DNA of 6,129 bases from JANQEA01 sp964530075 (GCA_964530075.1 CAZGXU010000073.1:1-6129), one strand, 5' to 3'. Shown: positions 1 through 6,074, counted from the stretch's first letter. The notes: a model not told the origin generated them from the sequence alone. Numbers and translations: made by a program.

Positions 1-56
1 GTACAGACGAACAACACGCGCTGCGTCACGCGGATCCCCTCGCCCAAATCTCAGAA

Positions 57-82
57 TATATACGTCGAGACGTAAGTATATA
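57..82. promoter_or_regulatory. AT-rich imperfect palindrome, possible operator or promoter
   Basis: The left arm TATATACGTC (57-66) faces the right arm GACGTAAGTATATA (69-82) across a 2-nt centre. The inner ACGTC/GACGT arms match perfectly, and the outer TATATA arms match if 4 nt in the right arm are looped out. It sits in an AT-rich island in otherwise GC-rich DNA, about 60 bp beyond the stop codon of the PhoU-like gene. It could be the operator or TATA-containing promoter of a gene to the left of the window, or part of the regulator's 3' region. No T-run follows in either direction, so an intrinsic terminator is less likely. The function is inferred; only the symmetry is seen. The rest of 1-145 shows nothing I can call. 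Confidence 0.35.
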
Positions 83-145
83 GGGATGCCCTGCGACGGC
101 AACTCCGAACGGTCAACGGCAGCGGCTCAGGGCGGGGACGGCTCG

Positions 146-1147
146 CTACGGTACCTGCACGTCCCTGGAGGTCGGAGCGTCGAGCGCGTTCTCGGCGATG
201 TTAAACGCGTACTCGCGGATGCGGAGCAGGCTGTCGATGACGATGCTGATCGACGGCGCGGCGTCCGGCTGCTTCTCTGCGGCCGTCCTGCGGGTCACCT
301 GGAAGAGCTGCTCGGCGTGCTCCTTCTCCTGCAGCACCTGATTCGCCAAGTCGGTATTGCGATTCTCGAACGATTGCACGGCGCGGCCGAGCACGGAGAC
401 CGCGTCCCGGGCCCGCTGCTCGATCTCCGCCGCGACGTCGGCGAGGACCGGGCCGGTGATGGCGAGCGTCGCGTCGGAGATCTTGCCCGCGTGATCGGCG
501 ACGCGTTCGAGCTGATCGGCGACGGTGTGGTAGTGAAGAAACTCGAGCCGTGACAGTCCGACATCCTCCTCGAGCAGGAGATCGCGGAGGAGGAGGCTGA
601 ACTGGCGGGCGACGAGGAGAACCAGCCGGTCGATGTCGCCGTCCCGCTCCAACACGTCGCGGGCGAGCTCCTCATCGTGGGTGCAGAACGCGCTCACGGC
701 ATCGGTCAGCATCGCGTGGGTGATGTCGAAGATGCGGGCGAGCGTCCTTTCGACGGGGAAGTCCCGGACGTTGACCATCGCCTGGAGGAGGACGGCCTCC
801 TGGGTCTCGTCGAAGATCTCCAGCCCGACGAGGCCTTGGGCGATCTCGCGCATCATCCGCCTCTGTTCAGGGCGGATCCGATCGCGGCGGATCTCGATGA
901 TGTCGTAGCCGACGATGTAGCGGGAGATGATCTCACGCTGGAAGCGGTCGAAGTCCCAGTCCTTCAGCTCGATGGTGCACCGGTTCACTCGGGACAGGCT
1001 CTCGGGGACCAGCAAGAGCGAGCCGGAATCGTTCGGCATCAGCGTCACGACCACCCCCGGCTTGATCCCGACACCTTCGGCCCATCCCTTCGGCAGCGTC
1101 ACGAAATAGGTCGATCCGCCCGTCTTTTGGACCTTCCTCTCGTACAT
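146..1147 (-). CDS. phoU: AbrB-PhoU fusion protein, PhoU-family phosphate regulator
   Basis: This 333-aa protein probably regulates phosphate uptake or signalling in the cytoplasm. Residues 1-50 form an AbrB/SpoVT-type swapped-hairpin DNA-binding domain: KVQKTGGSTYFVTLPKGWAE is the typical opening and is followed by GIKPGVVVTL. Residues about 130-325 are helical and PhoU-like. They contain two repeats with acidic or basic motifs (ERDGDIDRL near 168-175, DQLERVADHA at 211-220, and RIREYAFNIAENA near 309-321), the kind of residues PhoU proteins use to bind metal clusters. The length suits the AbrB-plus-two-PhoU-repeat form best known from archaea. The ATG at 1147 is supported by a GGAGGG Shine-Dalgarno site 3 nt upstream and by the AbrB motif starting at residue 4. 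No pst transporter genes lie in view, so the phosphate role rests on family membership. The gene is divergent from the small membrane protein/YbjQ unit. The family call is firm; the actual ligand and target are unknown. Confidence 0.9.
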   Translation of the reverse strand: MYERKVQKTGGSTYFVTLPKGWAEGVGIKPGVVVTLMPNDSGSLLLVPESLSRVNRCTIELKDWDFDRFQREIISRYIVGYDIIEIRRDRIRPEQRRMMREIAQGLVGLEIFDETQEAVLLQAMVNVRDFPVERTLARIFDITHAMLTDAVSAFCTHDEELARDVLERDGDIDRLVLLVARQFSLLLRDLLLEEDVGLSRLEFLHYHTVADQLERVADHAGKISDATLAITGPVLADVAAEIEQRARDAVSVLGRAVQSFENRNTDLANQVLQEKEHAEQLFQVTRRTAAEKQPDAAPSISIVIDSLLRIREYAFNIAENALDAPTSRDVQVP

Positions 1148-1150
1148 GGT

Positions 1151-1187
1151 CCCTCCGGTGTCATCTTGAGAGTGCTGTATATCCTAT
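1151..1187 (-). promoter_or_regulatory. TATA-like box and Shine-Dalgarno site for the PhoU-like gene
   Basis: Read on the minus strand, ATAGGATATACA (1187-1176) is an AT-rich, TATA-like element about 30-40 bp before the start codon, followed by GGAGGG (1156-1151) just before the ATG. With archaeal spacing of about 25 bp from TATA to transcription start, the transcript would begin near 1153-1157 and have almost no leader. The Shine-Dalgarno match is strong. The TATA assignment is an inference, because a bacterial promoter cannot be excluded. Confidence 0.4.
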
Positions 1188-1239
1188 GCAATCCAACCGC
1201 GTAGGACAAAGATCTCCGCACTCTCTATTGCCGGCGCGG

Positions 1240-1264
1240 GCCGCCCGGTCCTCGGACGGGCGGC
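1240..1264. repeat. GC-rich hairpin in the divergent intergenic region
   Basis: GCCGCCCG (1240-1247) and CGGGCGGC (1257-1264) are perfect 8-bp inverted arms around a 9-nt centre. In an alternative pairing GTCC/GGAC also pair inside, with one bulged G. It lies between two genes that start away from each other, so it is not a terminator for either. It could be a regulator binding site or a structured part of the 5' leader of the rightward unit. GC-rich DNA makes chance hairpins common, so its role is uncertain. Confidence 0.35.
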
Positions 1265-1282
1265 AACGCTTCGCGGGTTCCC

Positions 1283-1290
1283 TGTACAAT
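1283..1290 (+). promoter_or_regulatory. weak promoter candidate for the membrane protein/YbjQ unit
   Basis: TGTACAAT contains TACAAT, one mismatch from a bacterial -10 hexamer, 50 bp before the GTG start at 1341. The expected -35 position (about 1262-1267, GGCAAC) does not resemble TTGACA. The element could equally be a poor archaeal TATA box. It is listed because it is the only AT-containing candidate near this start. Confidence 0.2.
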
Positions 1291-1340
1291 CTTCCCCGTC
1301 GAGTTCGCTGCAGGCGGAGTCCTGTCGAAGGGGGGCGCGG

Positions 1341-1565
1341 GTGCTGCGGATCGGGTATGGGTTGATGATGCTGGCGGGGGCGTCCCTGATCGGGTACGCA
1401 GGCTACCAAGCGGTTCGGGCGTTGGTCACGAGTCCAGCGATCCCCGCGTTCTTCAAGGGGTTGATCCTGCTGGCAGCCCTCGGGGTGATCGTCACCCTGA
1501 TCGGGTTGATCCGCGAGAGGAGAAGGGAGGAGAGGGATGCTCCTATCGACGACGGAAGCGATTGA
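1341..1565 (+). CDS. small two-helix membrane protein, function unknown
   Basis: I do not recognise a named family for this 74-aa protein. It has two hydrophobic segments, about residues 4-28 (IGYGLMMLAGASLIGYAGY) and about 36-56 (FKGLILLAALGVIVTLIGLI), joined by a short loop. A highly charged tail follows (RERRREERDAPIDDGSD), whose arginines probably stay in the cytoplasm. The start is GTG, with a purine-rich GGGGGG stretch about 4 nt upstream. An in-frame ATG eight codons in would cut into the first helix, so GTG is preferred. The last 29 bp overlap the start of the YbjQ gene in another reading frame, which strongly implies co-transcription and possibly translational coupling. A plausible but unproven role is a membrane partner or anchor for the YbjQ oligomer. 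Confidence 0.7.
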   Translation: MLRIGYGLMMLAGASLIGYAGYQAVRALVTSPAIPAFFKGLILLAALGVIVTLIGLIRERRREERDAPIDDGSD

Positions 1566-1854
1566 AGGGCGCCGAGTCGCCGAGACGTTGGGGTTGGTAC
1601 GGGGGAACACGATCCGCGCGCGGCACGTCGGGCGCGACATCATGGCCGGCCTGAGGACCCTCGTCGGCGGCGAGATCAAGGATTACACCGTGATGCTCGA
1701 TCAGGCGCGCGACCAGGCGCTTCAGCGGATGGTGAAGCAGGCCGAGGTGCTCGGGGCGAACGCGGTCATCGGGGTCCGGTTCACGACGTCGCAGACGATG
1801 CAAGGCGCGGCCGAGATCCTCGCGTACGGGACCGCCGTCCGACTGAGCGAGTAG
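1537..1854 (+). CDS. YbjQ/UPF0145 family protein
   Basis: This 105-aa cytoplasmic protein spans the full family length. Family hallmarks are all present: TTEAIEGRRVAETLGLVRGN at residues 5-24, then RARHVGRDIMAGLRTLVGGEIKDYT, then an ARDQALQRM helix, then LGANAVIGVRFTTS and finally GAAEILAYGTAV. Structures of relatives show small ring-forming oligomers, and the family is sometimes labelled putative heavy-metal-binding, but its molecular role is not established. There is no cysteine or histidine cluster here that would support metal binding. The ATG at 1537 follows a GGGAGGAG Shine-Dalgarno site at the usual distance, inside the 3' end of the membrane-protein gene. The family call is firm; the function is unknown. 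Confidence 0.92.
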   Translation: MLLSTTEAIEGRRVAETLGLVRGNTIRARHVGRDIMAGLRTLVGGEIKDYTVMLDQARDQALQRMVKQAEVLGANAVIGVRFTTSQTMQGAAEILAYGTAVRLSE

Positions 1855-1858
1855 CCAG

Positions 1859-1914
1859 CCGGCCGCGATTCGATGCGAGCCATAGGAGCGAATTCCGAGC
1901 CCCTCGCGGGCCGG
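1859..1914. terminator. inverted repeat between convergent genes, possible bidirectional terminator
   Basis: CCGGCCGCGA (1859-1868) can pair with TCGCGGGCCGG (1904-1914) with one bulged G. Inside it, ATTCG (1868-1872) can pair with CGAAT (1889-1893). The structure lies just after the YbjQ stop and 40 bp past the malic enzyme stop, where a shared terminator would be expected. There is no T-run on either side and the internal loops are large, so it is at best a weak or factor-assisted terminator. Confidence 0.3.
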
Positions 1915-1953
1915 AAGAAGCCGTCTGCTTCTTGTGGTCTCCTGTGAGCCGCC

Positions 1954-3312
1954 CTAGGCGCTCGGCGGCGGGATGATCCCGGCGTCCATCAGGGCCTTCA
2001 CCTCGGCCTGGGCGTGGCGGATCTTCGCCTCGGCTCCGCGGCGCAGCTCGTCCTCGGAGAGCGGCCGCCTCGCGATCCCCTGCTCGATCGCCTTCATTCC
2101 GACGGCGACGGCCTCGTTGATGAACACGTCGGTCTCGAGCATCGTCGGGACGATGTACTCCTCGTTGAGACCCTTGTCCTCGGCCGTCCTGGCGATCGCG
2201 TGCGCGGCGGCGATCGCCATCTCGTCGGTGATCGTGGTGGCGAAGACGTCGAGCGTCCCGCGGAAGATCCCGGGAAAGCCGATCGAGTTGTTGATCTGAT
2301 TCGGGAAGTCGGAGCGGCCGGTCCCGACGATCCGCACGCCGGCCTCCTTCGCCTCCCACGGCCAGATCTCGGGGATCGGGTTGGCCATGATGAACGCGAT
2401 CGCGTCCTTGTTCATCGCCGAGAGCCACTCCTTCTTGATCGTGTCCGGCCCAGGCTTCGACGCGGCGATCAGGACGTCGGCCCCGGCGATCGCCTCGGCC
2501 GCCCCGCCGGTCCTCCGCCCGGCGTTCGTCTCGACCGCGTACTGCCACTTGTAGGGGTTCTTCTCCCTGCCGGCTTCGAGGTCCTCCCTCCCGGGGTGGA
2601 GGATCCCCTTGCTGTCGACGAGGACGACGTTTCCGGCCGGGACGCCGGCCCGAAGGAGGACGCGGACGAACGCGACGTTCGCCGCCCCGGAGCCGATCAC
2701 GGAGTAGGTGATCTCCTCCATCCTCTTGCCGACCAGCTTGACCGCGTTGATGACGCCGGCGAGGGTGATCGACGCCGTCCCCTGCTGATCGTCGTGCCAG
2801 ACGGGGATGTCCAGCTCCTCCCGCAGCCGGTCGAGGATGGTGAAGCACTTCGGATTGGCGAAGTCCTCCAGGTTGATCCCGCCGAACCCGGGGGCGATCC
2901 ACTTGACCGCCTGGATGATCTCCTCGGTGTCCTGGGTGTCGAGCACGATCGGGAACGCCCCGACGCCGCCGAGGTACTTGAACAGGAGCGACTTCCCCTC
3001 CATCACCGGGAGGCCGGCGAGCGGGCCGATGTTGCCGAGCCCGAGGACGCGCGATCCGTCGGAGACGACGGCGATCGCGTTCGCCTTGTTGGTGTACTCG
3101 AACGCCTTGGCCGGGTCGGCCTGGATCTCCTTGCACGGCGCGGCGACGCCCGGCGTGTACCAGATGCCGAAGTCGTCGAAGCTGGTGACGGCGCACTTGA
3201 GCGTCGTCTCGACCTTCCCGCGGTAGAACGCGTGCATCCCGGGCGCCTTCTTCCCAAGGAGCTTCGCCCGTTCGAGCCGCTCTTCCACTGTCAGGTTCCT
3301 CTCTTCCCCCAT
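1954..3312 (-). CDS. malic enzyme (oxaloacetate-decarboxylating malate dehydrogenase)
   Basis: This cytoplasmic enzyme converts malate to pyruvate and CO2 with reduction of NAD(P)+. At 452 aa it is the compact prokaryotic form without a phosphotransacetylase domain. Visible motifs in order: Y52TPGVA and S85DG in the N-terminal malic domain; K112 in SLLFKYLGG, a likely catalytic lysine; NLED at 147-150 and HDDQQGT at 173-179, supplying acidic ligands for the divalent metal; GSGAAN at 207-212, the Rossmann nucleotide loop; ANPIPE at 310-315; and GRSDFPNQINN at 332-342 near the active site. The cofactor preference cannot be read with confidence, though NAD is usual for this type. The ATG at 3312 has AAGGAGG (3323-3329) 10 nt upstream. 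It is the last gene of the fumarase cluster, 46 bp after fumarase beta, so the product malate can feed straight into it. Confidence 0.95.
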   Translation of the reverse strand: MGEERNLTVEERLERAKLLGKKAPGMHAFYRGKVETTLKCAVTSFDDFGIWYTPGVAAPCKEIQADPAKAFEYTNKANAIAVVSDGSRVLGLGNIGPLAGLPVMEGKSLLFKYLGGVGAFPIVLDTQDTEEIIQAVKWIAPGFGGINLEDFANPKCFTILDRLREELDIPVWHDDQQGTASITLAGVINAVKLVGKRMEEITYSVIGSGAANVAFVRVLLRAGVPAGNVVLVDSKGILHPGREDLEAGREKNPYKWQYAVETNAGRRTGGAAEAIAGADVLIAASKPGPDTIKKEWLSAMNKDAIAFIMANPIPEIWPWEAKEAGVRIVGTGRSDFPNQINNSIGFPGIFRGTLDVFATTITDEMAIAAAHAIARTAEDKGLNEEYIVPTMLETDVFINEAVAVGMKAIEQGIARRPLSEDELRRGAEAKIRHAQAEVKALMDAGIIPPPSA

Positions 3313-3322
3313 GCTGGGTACG

Positions 3323-3347
3323 CCTCCTTGCGTCGCCCCGTCGGGCG
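3323..3347 (-). promoter_or_regulatory. Shine-Dalgarno site and short hairpin before malic enzyme
   Basis: On the minus strand a 5-bp stem CGCCC/GGGCG with a 4-nt loop (3347-3334) is followed after 4 nt by a full AAGGAGG (3329-3323). The site decides the malic enzyme start. The hairpin is too small, and lacks the T-run, to be a convincing terminator after fumarase beta. It might modestly shield or stabilise the junction in a shared transcript. Confidence 0.35.
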
Positions 3348-3358
3348 CTCCGTGTTCG

Positions 3359-3958
3359 CTATCCCTCGATTCGAGCGAGGATCGCCTTCATGTTCTCGGC
3401 GATCGTCGGCTCGAGCTGCTTGTAGAGGTTCCCTCCGGCGCTGTCCATCGTCACCAACAGCGGTCCGAAGTCCCGCACGCTGAAGATCCAGGCCGCCTCG
3501 GGCATCCCGAGTTCCTCGAGCCAGTGCACACTCTCGACGCGCTCGATCCGGCCGGCGGCGAGCGCTCCGGCTCCGCCGGTGTAGTGGGCGTAGACCGCGC
3601 CGACCTTCTCCAGCGCCGCCTGCGTTCGATCGGCCATCCCGCCCTTTCCGATCACGATCGGCGGGCGGAACGTCTCGAGGAAACGGTCCTCGAACAGCTC
3701 CATCCGGGCGCTCGTCGTCGGGCCGGCGGCGACGACCTCCCATCCGTCGCCCGTCCTCCGGACGACCGGGCCACAGTGGAAGAGGGCCATCTGGGACGGG
3801 TCGAACGGGAGAGGCTCGCCCTTCCCGTGCGCCTCGAGCATCAGGTGGTGCGCCTCGTCGCGCGCGGTGAACAGCCGACCGGTCAGGTAGAGGATGTCCC
3901 CCACGCGGAGCTCGCGGACCGTCTTCTCGCCGATCGGCAGGGTCAGTTCGCGCTTCAT
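3359..3958 (-). CDS. fumB: class I fumarate hydratase, beta subunit
   Basis: This 199-aa protein is the C-terminal half of two-subunit class I fumarase, which with the alpha subunit interconverts fumarate and malate. Family motifs seen: TGRLFTARDEAH at 26-37, HCGPVVRR at 61-68, GPTTSARM at 79-86, IGKGGM at 103-108 and DSAGGNLYKQLEP near 172-184. The length is normal for the separate beta subunit. The open frame extends much further upstream to 4636, but only as a shadow of the alpha gene. The start at 3958 is chosen because MKRELTLPI matches the family N-terminus, GAGGTG lies 5 nt upstream, and it forms an ATGA overlap with the alpha stop, a sign of translational coupling. The L-tartrate dehydratase beta subunit is the main alternative. 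The cluster with malic enzyme favours fumarase. The symbol follows the two-subunit convention, not E. coli fumB. Confidence 0.92.
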   Translation of the reverse strand: MKRELTLPIGEKTVRELRVGDILYLTGRLFTARDEAHHLMLEAHGKGEPLPFDPSQMALFHCGPVVRRTGDGWEVVAAGPTTSARMELFEDRFLETFRPPIVIGKGGMADRTQAALEKVGAVYAHYTGGAGALAAGRIERVESVHWLEELGMPEAAWIFSVRDFGPLLVTMDSAGGNLYKQLEPTIAENMKAILARIEG

Positions 3959-4821
3959 CGGCTCACCTCGATCGTGCCGTCGGCCGCCAGCCGGACGCGG
4001 GCCCGCCGGTCGGCCCAGCACTGGATCAGGATTCCAAGCGGAAGGGACGCCGGATGTCGGTGCGCGTACTCGACGTGGACCGCGAGCGAGGTCGTCGCCC
4101 CGCCGACGCCCATCGGGCCGACGCCGCTCATGTTGATCAGCTCGAGGAGCTCGCGCTCGAACGCGGCGACGGCCGGCTCGGGGTGCGCCGAGCCGATCTC
4201 CCGCAGGATCGCCTTCTTCCCGAGCTTTAGGGCGATGTCGGCTCCACCGCCGATCCCGACGCCGACGATCGTCGGCGGGCACGGCTTTCCCCGGCAGGAG
4301 ACGACGTGCTCGACGACCGCCTTCTTGATCCCCTTCAGCCCACCGCCGGGGGGGAGCATCTTCACGGTGCTCATGTTCTCGCTCCCGCCGCCCTTCGGGA
4401 GGACGGCGATTCGGATCTCGTCCCCGTCGGTCATCTCCCAGTCGACGAACGGCATGAACCGGCCGGTGTTGTCCCCCGGGTTCGCCCCGGAGAACGGATC
4501 GACGGTGTTCGGCCGGAGCGGGATCACCGCGGTCGCCTCGACGACCGCCCGGTCGATCCATCCCTTCACCCGACCGAGGAACGGGCTGTCCGCCCCCATC
4601 TCGACGAAGAACGTCTGGATTCCGGTGTCCTGGCACATCGGGATTGAGCCCTCGCGGGCGACGTCCACGTTCTCGAGGATCGCGTCGAGCTGCGCCGCCC
4701 CGAGGGGTGACGTCTCCCGCTCCCGCGCGGCGCGCAGGGCGTCGACGACATCCTCCGGCAGCTGCGTCGCGGCGATCCGCATCGCGTCGACGAGGGCGGC
4801 TCGGATCTTCGCTTCGTTCAT
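3955..4821 (-). CDS. fumA: class I fumarate hydratase, alpha subunit ([4Fe-4S])
   Basis: This 288-aa protein carries the iron-sulfur cluster of two-subunit class I fumarase. Three cysteines are placed as in the family: C63 in MCQDTG, C181 in KPCPPTIVGVGIGG and C268 in LIQCWADRR. All three are likely [4Fe-4S] ligands. A further cysteine, C176, lies close to C181. Other motifs are NPGDNTGRFMP (114-124), LPKGGGSENMS (141-151) and SGVGPMGVGGATTSLAVHVE (232-251). The frame is open for another 45 codons upstream, but that stretch is arginine/serine-rich and unlike the family. The ATG at 4821 is chosen because MNEAKIRAALVDAM fits and AGGAGGG lies 5 nt upstream. It starts 19 bp after the korB remnant's stop, so it was part of the same transcript. 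Tartrate dehydratase alpha is the main alternative. Confidence 0.92.
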   Translation of the reverse strand: MNEAKIRAALVDAMRIAATQLPEDVVDALRAARERETSPLGAAQLDAILENVDVAREGSIPMCQDTGIQTFFVEMGADSPFLGRVKGWIDRAVVEATAVIPLRPNTVDPFSGANPGDNTGRFMPFVDWEMTDGDEIRIAVLPKGGGSENMSTVKMLPPGGGLKGIKKAVVEHVVSCRGKPCPPTIVGVGIGGGADIALKLGKKAILREIGSAHPEPAVAAFERELLELINMSGVGPMGVGGATTSLAVHVEYAHRHPASLPLGILIQCWADRRARVRLAADGTIEVSR

Positions 4822-4840
4822 CAGAGCCCTCCTGACGGTC

Positions 4841-5107
4841 CTATTCGGCGAGTCGTTTCCTGTTGACGATCTGCTCCTCGTACGCCTCGAGCAAGCTCGG
4901 TTGCGCGGTGTCGACGAACCGCCCCGAGTTCGTCGGGCAGGGTGAGACGATCTCAACGAAGGTGAAGCCGGGCTTCATGAGCGCCTCGATCATCGCCTCC
5001 TTCAGCCGACGGACGTGGAGGCTCGTCCGGCGAGCGACGTAGACGGCCCCGCAGGACGCGGCGAGGTACGGGAGGTTGGACGGGTTCTCGTAGTTCCCGT
5101 ACGCGCG
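4841..5107 (-). pseudogene. korB: 3' remnant of 2-oxoacid:ferredoxin oxidoreductase beta subunit
   Basis: Only the last 88 codons remain of a gene normally about 270-300 codons long. Reading in from the IS boundary it gives YGNYENPSNLPYLAASCGAV, then VARRTSLHVRRLKEAMIEAL, then KPGFTFVEIVSPCPTNSGRF, and ends in VNRKRLAE. This matches the C-terminal part of the thiamine-diphosphate-binding beta subunit that oxidatively decarboxylates 2-oxoacids and passes electrons to ferredoxin. The YGN.E.P and SPCPT.SGR patterns are nearest to 2-oxoglutarate (Kor) or related 2-oxoacid enzymes; the fumarase/malic enzyme context favours 2-oxoglutarate. The thiamine-diphosphate domain is missing from the window. 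Upstream the frame runs into IS sequence and reaches a TAA at 5147-5149 with no ATG, so the fragment cannot be expressed as a useful protein. Its stop is 19 bp before fumarase alpha. Confidence 0.85.
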
Positions 5108-5170
5108 TGACCTGCCCCCAGTGTTAAGTCCACTTCTAGAGTTGGTTTAAGCCTCCTTGACCCTGCCCCA
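5108..5170. repeat. doubled IS end motif
   Basis: TGACCTGCCCCCA at 5108-5120 and TGACCCTGCCCCA at 5158-5170 are nearly the same 13-mer in direct orientation, 50 bp apart, separated by AT-richer sequence. The outer copy abuts korB. The inner copy lies 14 bp outside the transposase stop. They may be a terminal repeat plus an internal transposase-binding site, or ends of two nested elements. Confidence 0.5.
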
Positions 5171-5183
5171 TTCTTCGGACCAG

Positions 5184-6074
5184 TCATAATGTCAGAAACC
5201 GAGCTTCCTGGAGTCGCGCTCCTGAGCCAACACCGAGCAGCTCTGCAACGTAGACTGCCGGCGCCCGATCTCCCAGGCTGGAATGGGGTCGCGTTTCATT
5301 GTACTCGACCCGCCAATGCTCGATGATCCTCCTCGCCTCCTCGAGGCTCTCGAACCAGTGCAGATTCAGGCATTCGTCCCGGAACTTGCCGTTGAAGCTC
5401 TCGATTAGCCCGTTGTCCATCGGTCGTCCTGGCGCGATGAAGTCCAGCTCGATCCCTCTTCTGTACGCCCATTGATCGAAGTGGTTGCTGGTGAACTCGG
5501 TCCCGTTGTCACAGGTAACCACCTTAGGGTTGACTGTACACCGACATCGCGCCTTCCAGCGCTGCCGTCACTGCCTCGGCAGGCAGCCGCTGAGCCACCT
5601 CGAGGCATACGCACTCCCGGCTTACCTGGATCGCGATCGCCGTGAGCACCGGAAGCGCCGCCCATCGGCCAGCTGATCGCTCATGAAGGCGATGCTCCAG
5701 TGCTCCCCCGGCTCGACCGCAGGCAGTGGCCGCAGCCGCCTCTGAGCGGCCCGCTTCCTGCGGCGCTTCGTCCGCACCAAGAGCCCTTCCTCTCCGTAGA
5801 TCCGGTAGATGCGCTTGTGGTTCACAGGCCACCCGCCCCGCTACAGCAACACGGTCAGCCCCCGGTAGGCCATACCGCGGGCGAGAGTACGTCAGCTCCT
5901 TCAGCCGCATTCGTAGGGCCCTGTCGTCCTTCTTGCGGGATTCGTACCGGCATACCAACCAATGCAGTACGAGCAGCCTGCACGCCCTGCGCTCGGAGAT
6001 CTCGTAGTCCTCGAGCAGCTCCCAGAGCAGTTCCCGCTTGCGTGCAGGCTTCAGAGCTTTCGCTGCAGCACGTC
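5184..6074 (-). pseudogene. IS3-family transposase (orfB) with frameshifts and a stop
   Basis: This is a DDE transposase that would cut and join IS ends. Joining frames recovers a near full-length orfB. DVLQRK (from 6074) and then KPARKRELLWELLEDYEISE (from 6051) mark the orfA/orfB junction zone, probably with one base lost between them. It continues through SRKKDDRALRMRLKELTYSR to PRYG. One extra base near 5868 shifts to YRGLTVLL, which meets a TAG at 5841-5843, and then NHKRIYRIYGEEGLLVRTKR and HWSIAFMSD. One base is missing near 5648, giving LTAIAIQVSRECVCLEVAQR. One extra base at 5526 leads to VTCDNGTEFTSNHFDQW, GLIESFNGKFRDECLN and NETRPHSSLG. The second aspartate (CDNG) and the glutamate (IESF) of the DDE triad are present, but the first aspartate is alanine (GCC, 5688-5690). 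The product is certainly inactive. Confidence 0.9.

Noticed and set aside
86..553. Plus-strand open frame starting just after the palindrome
   Set aside because: It is mostly the antisense of the PhoU-like gene, with no recognisable domain and no clear ribosome binding site. The palindrome alone is not enough to support it.
2014..4945. Long plus-strand open frames (2014-3483 and 3311-4945) opposite the malic enzyme and fumarase genes
   Set aside because: They lie antisense to clearly conserved enzymes, have low-complexity arginine/aspartate/proline-rich translations and cross gene boundaries. High GC content makes such open shadows common.
5108..5170. Possible outward promoter from the IS end driving the fumarase genes
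   Set aside because: Minus-strand reading shows AT-rich words, but no convincing pair of promoter elements at a proper spacing. An AAGGAGG at 5151-5157 is not followed by a start codon.
5002..5187. 61-codon minus-strand frame whose ATG overlaps the transposase stop
   Set aside because: It runs through the IS end into korB in the wrong frame and shows no family resemblance. The ATGA overlap appears accidental.
5958..6074. Programmed ribosomal frameshift between orfA and orfB
   Set aside because: IS3 elements often use one, but I see no clear slippery A-run here, and the region also carries other degenerative indels, so decay is the simpler reading.
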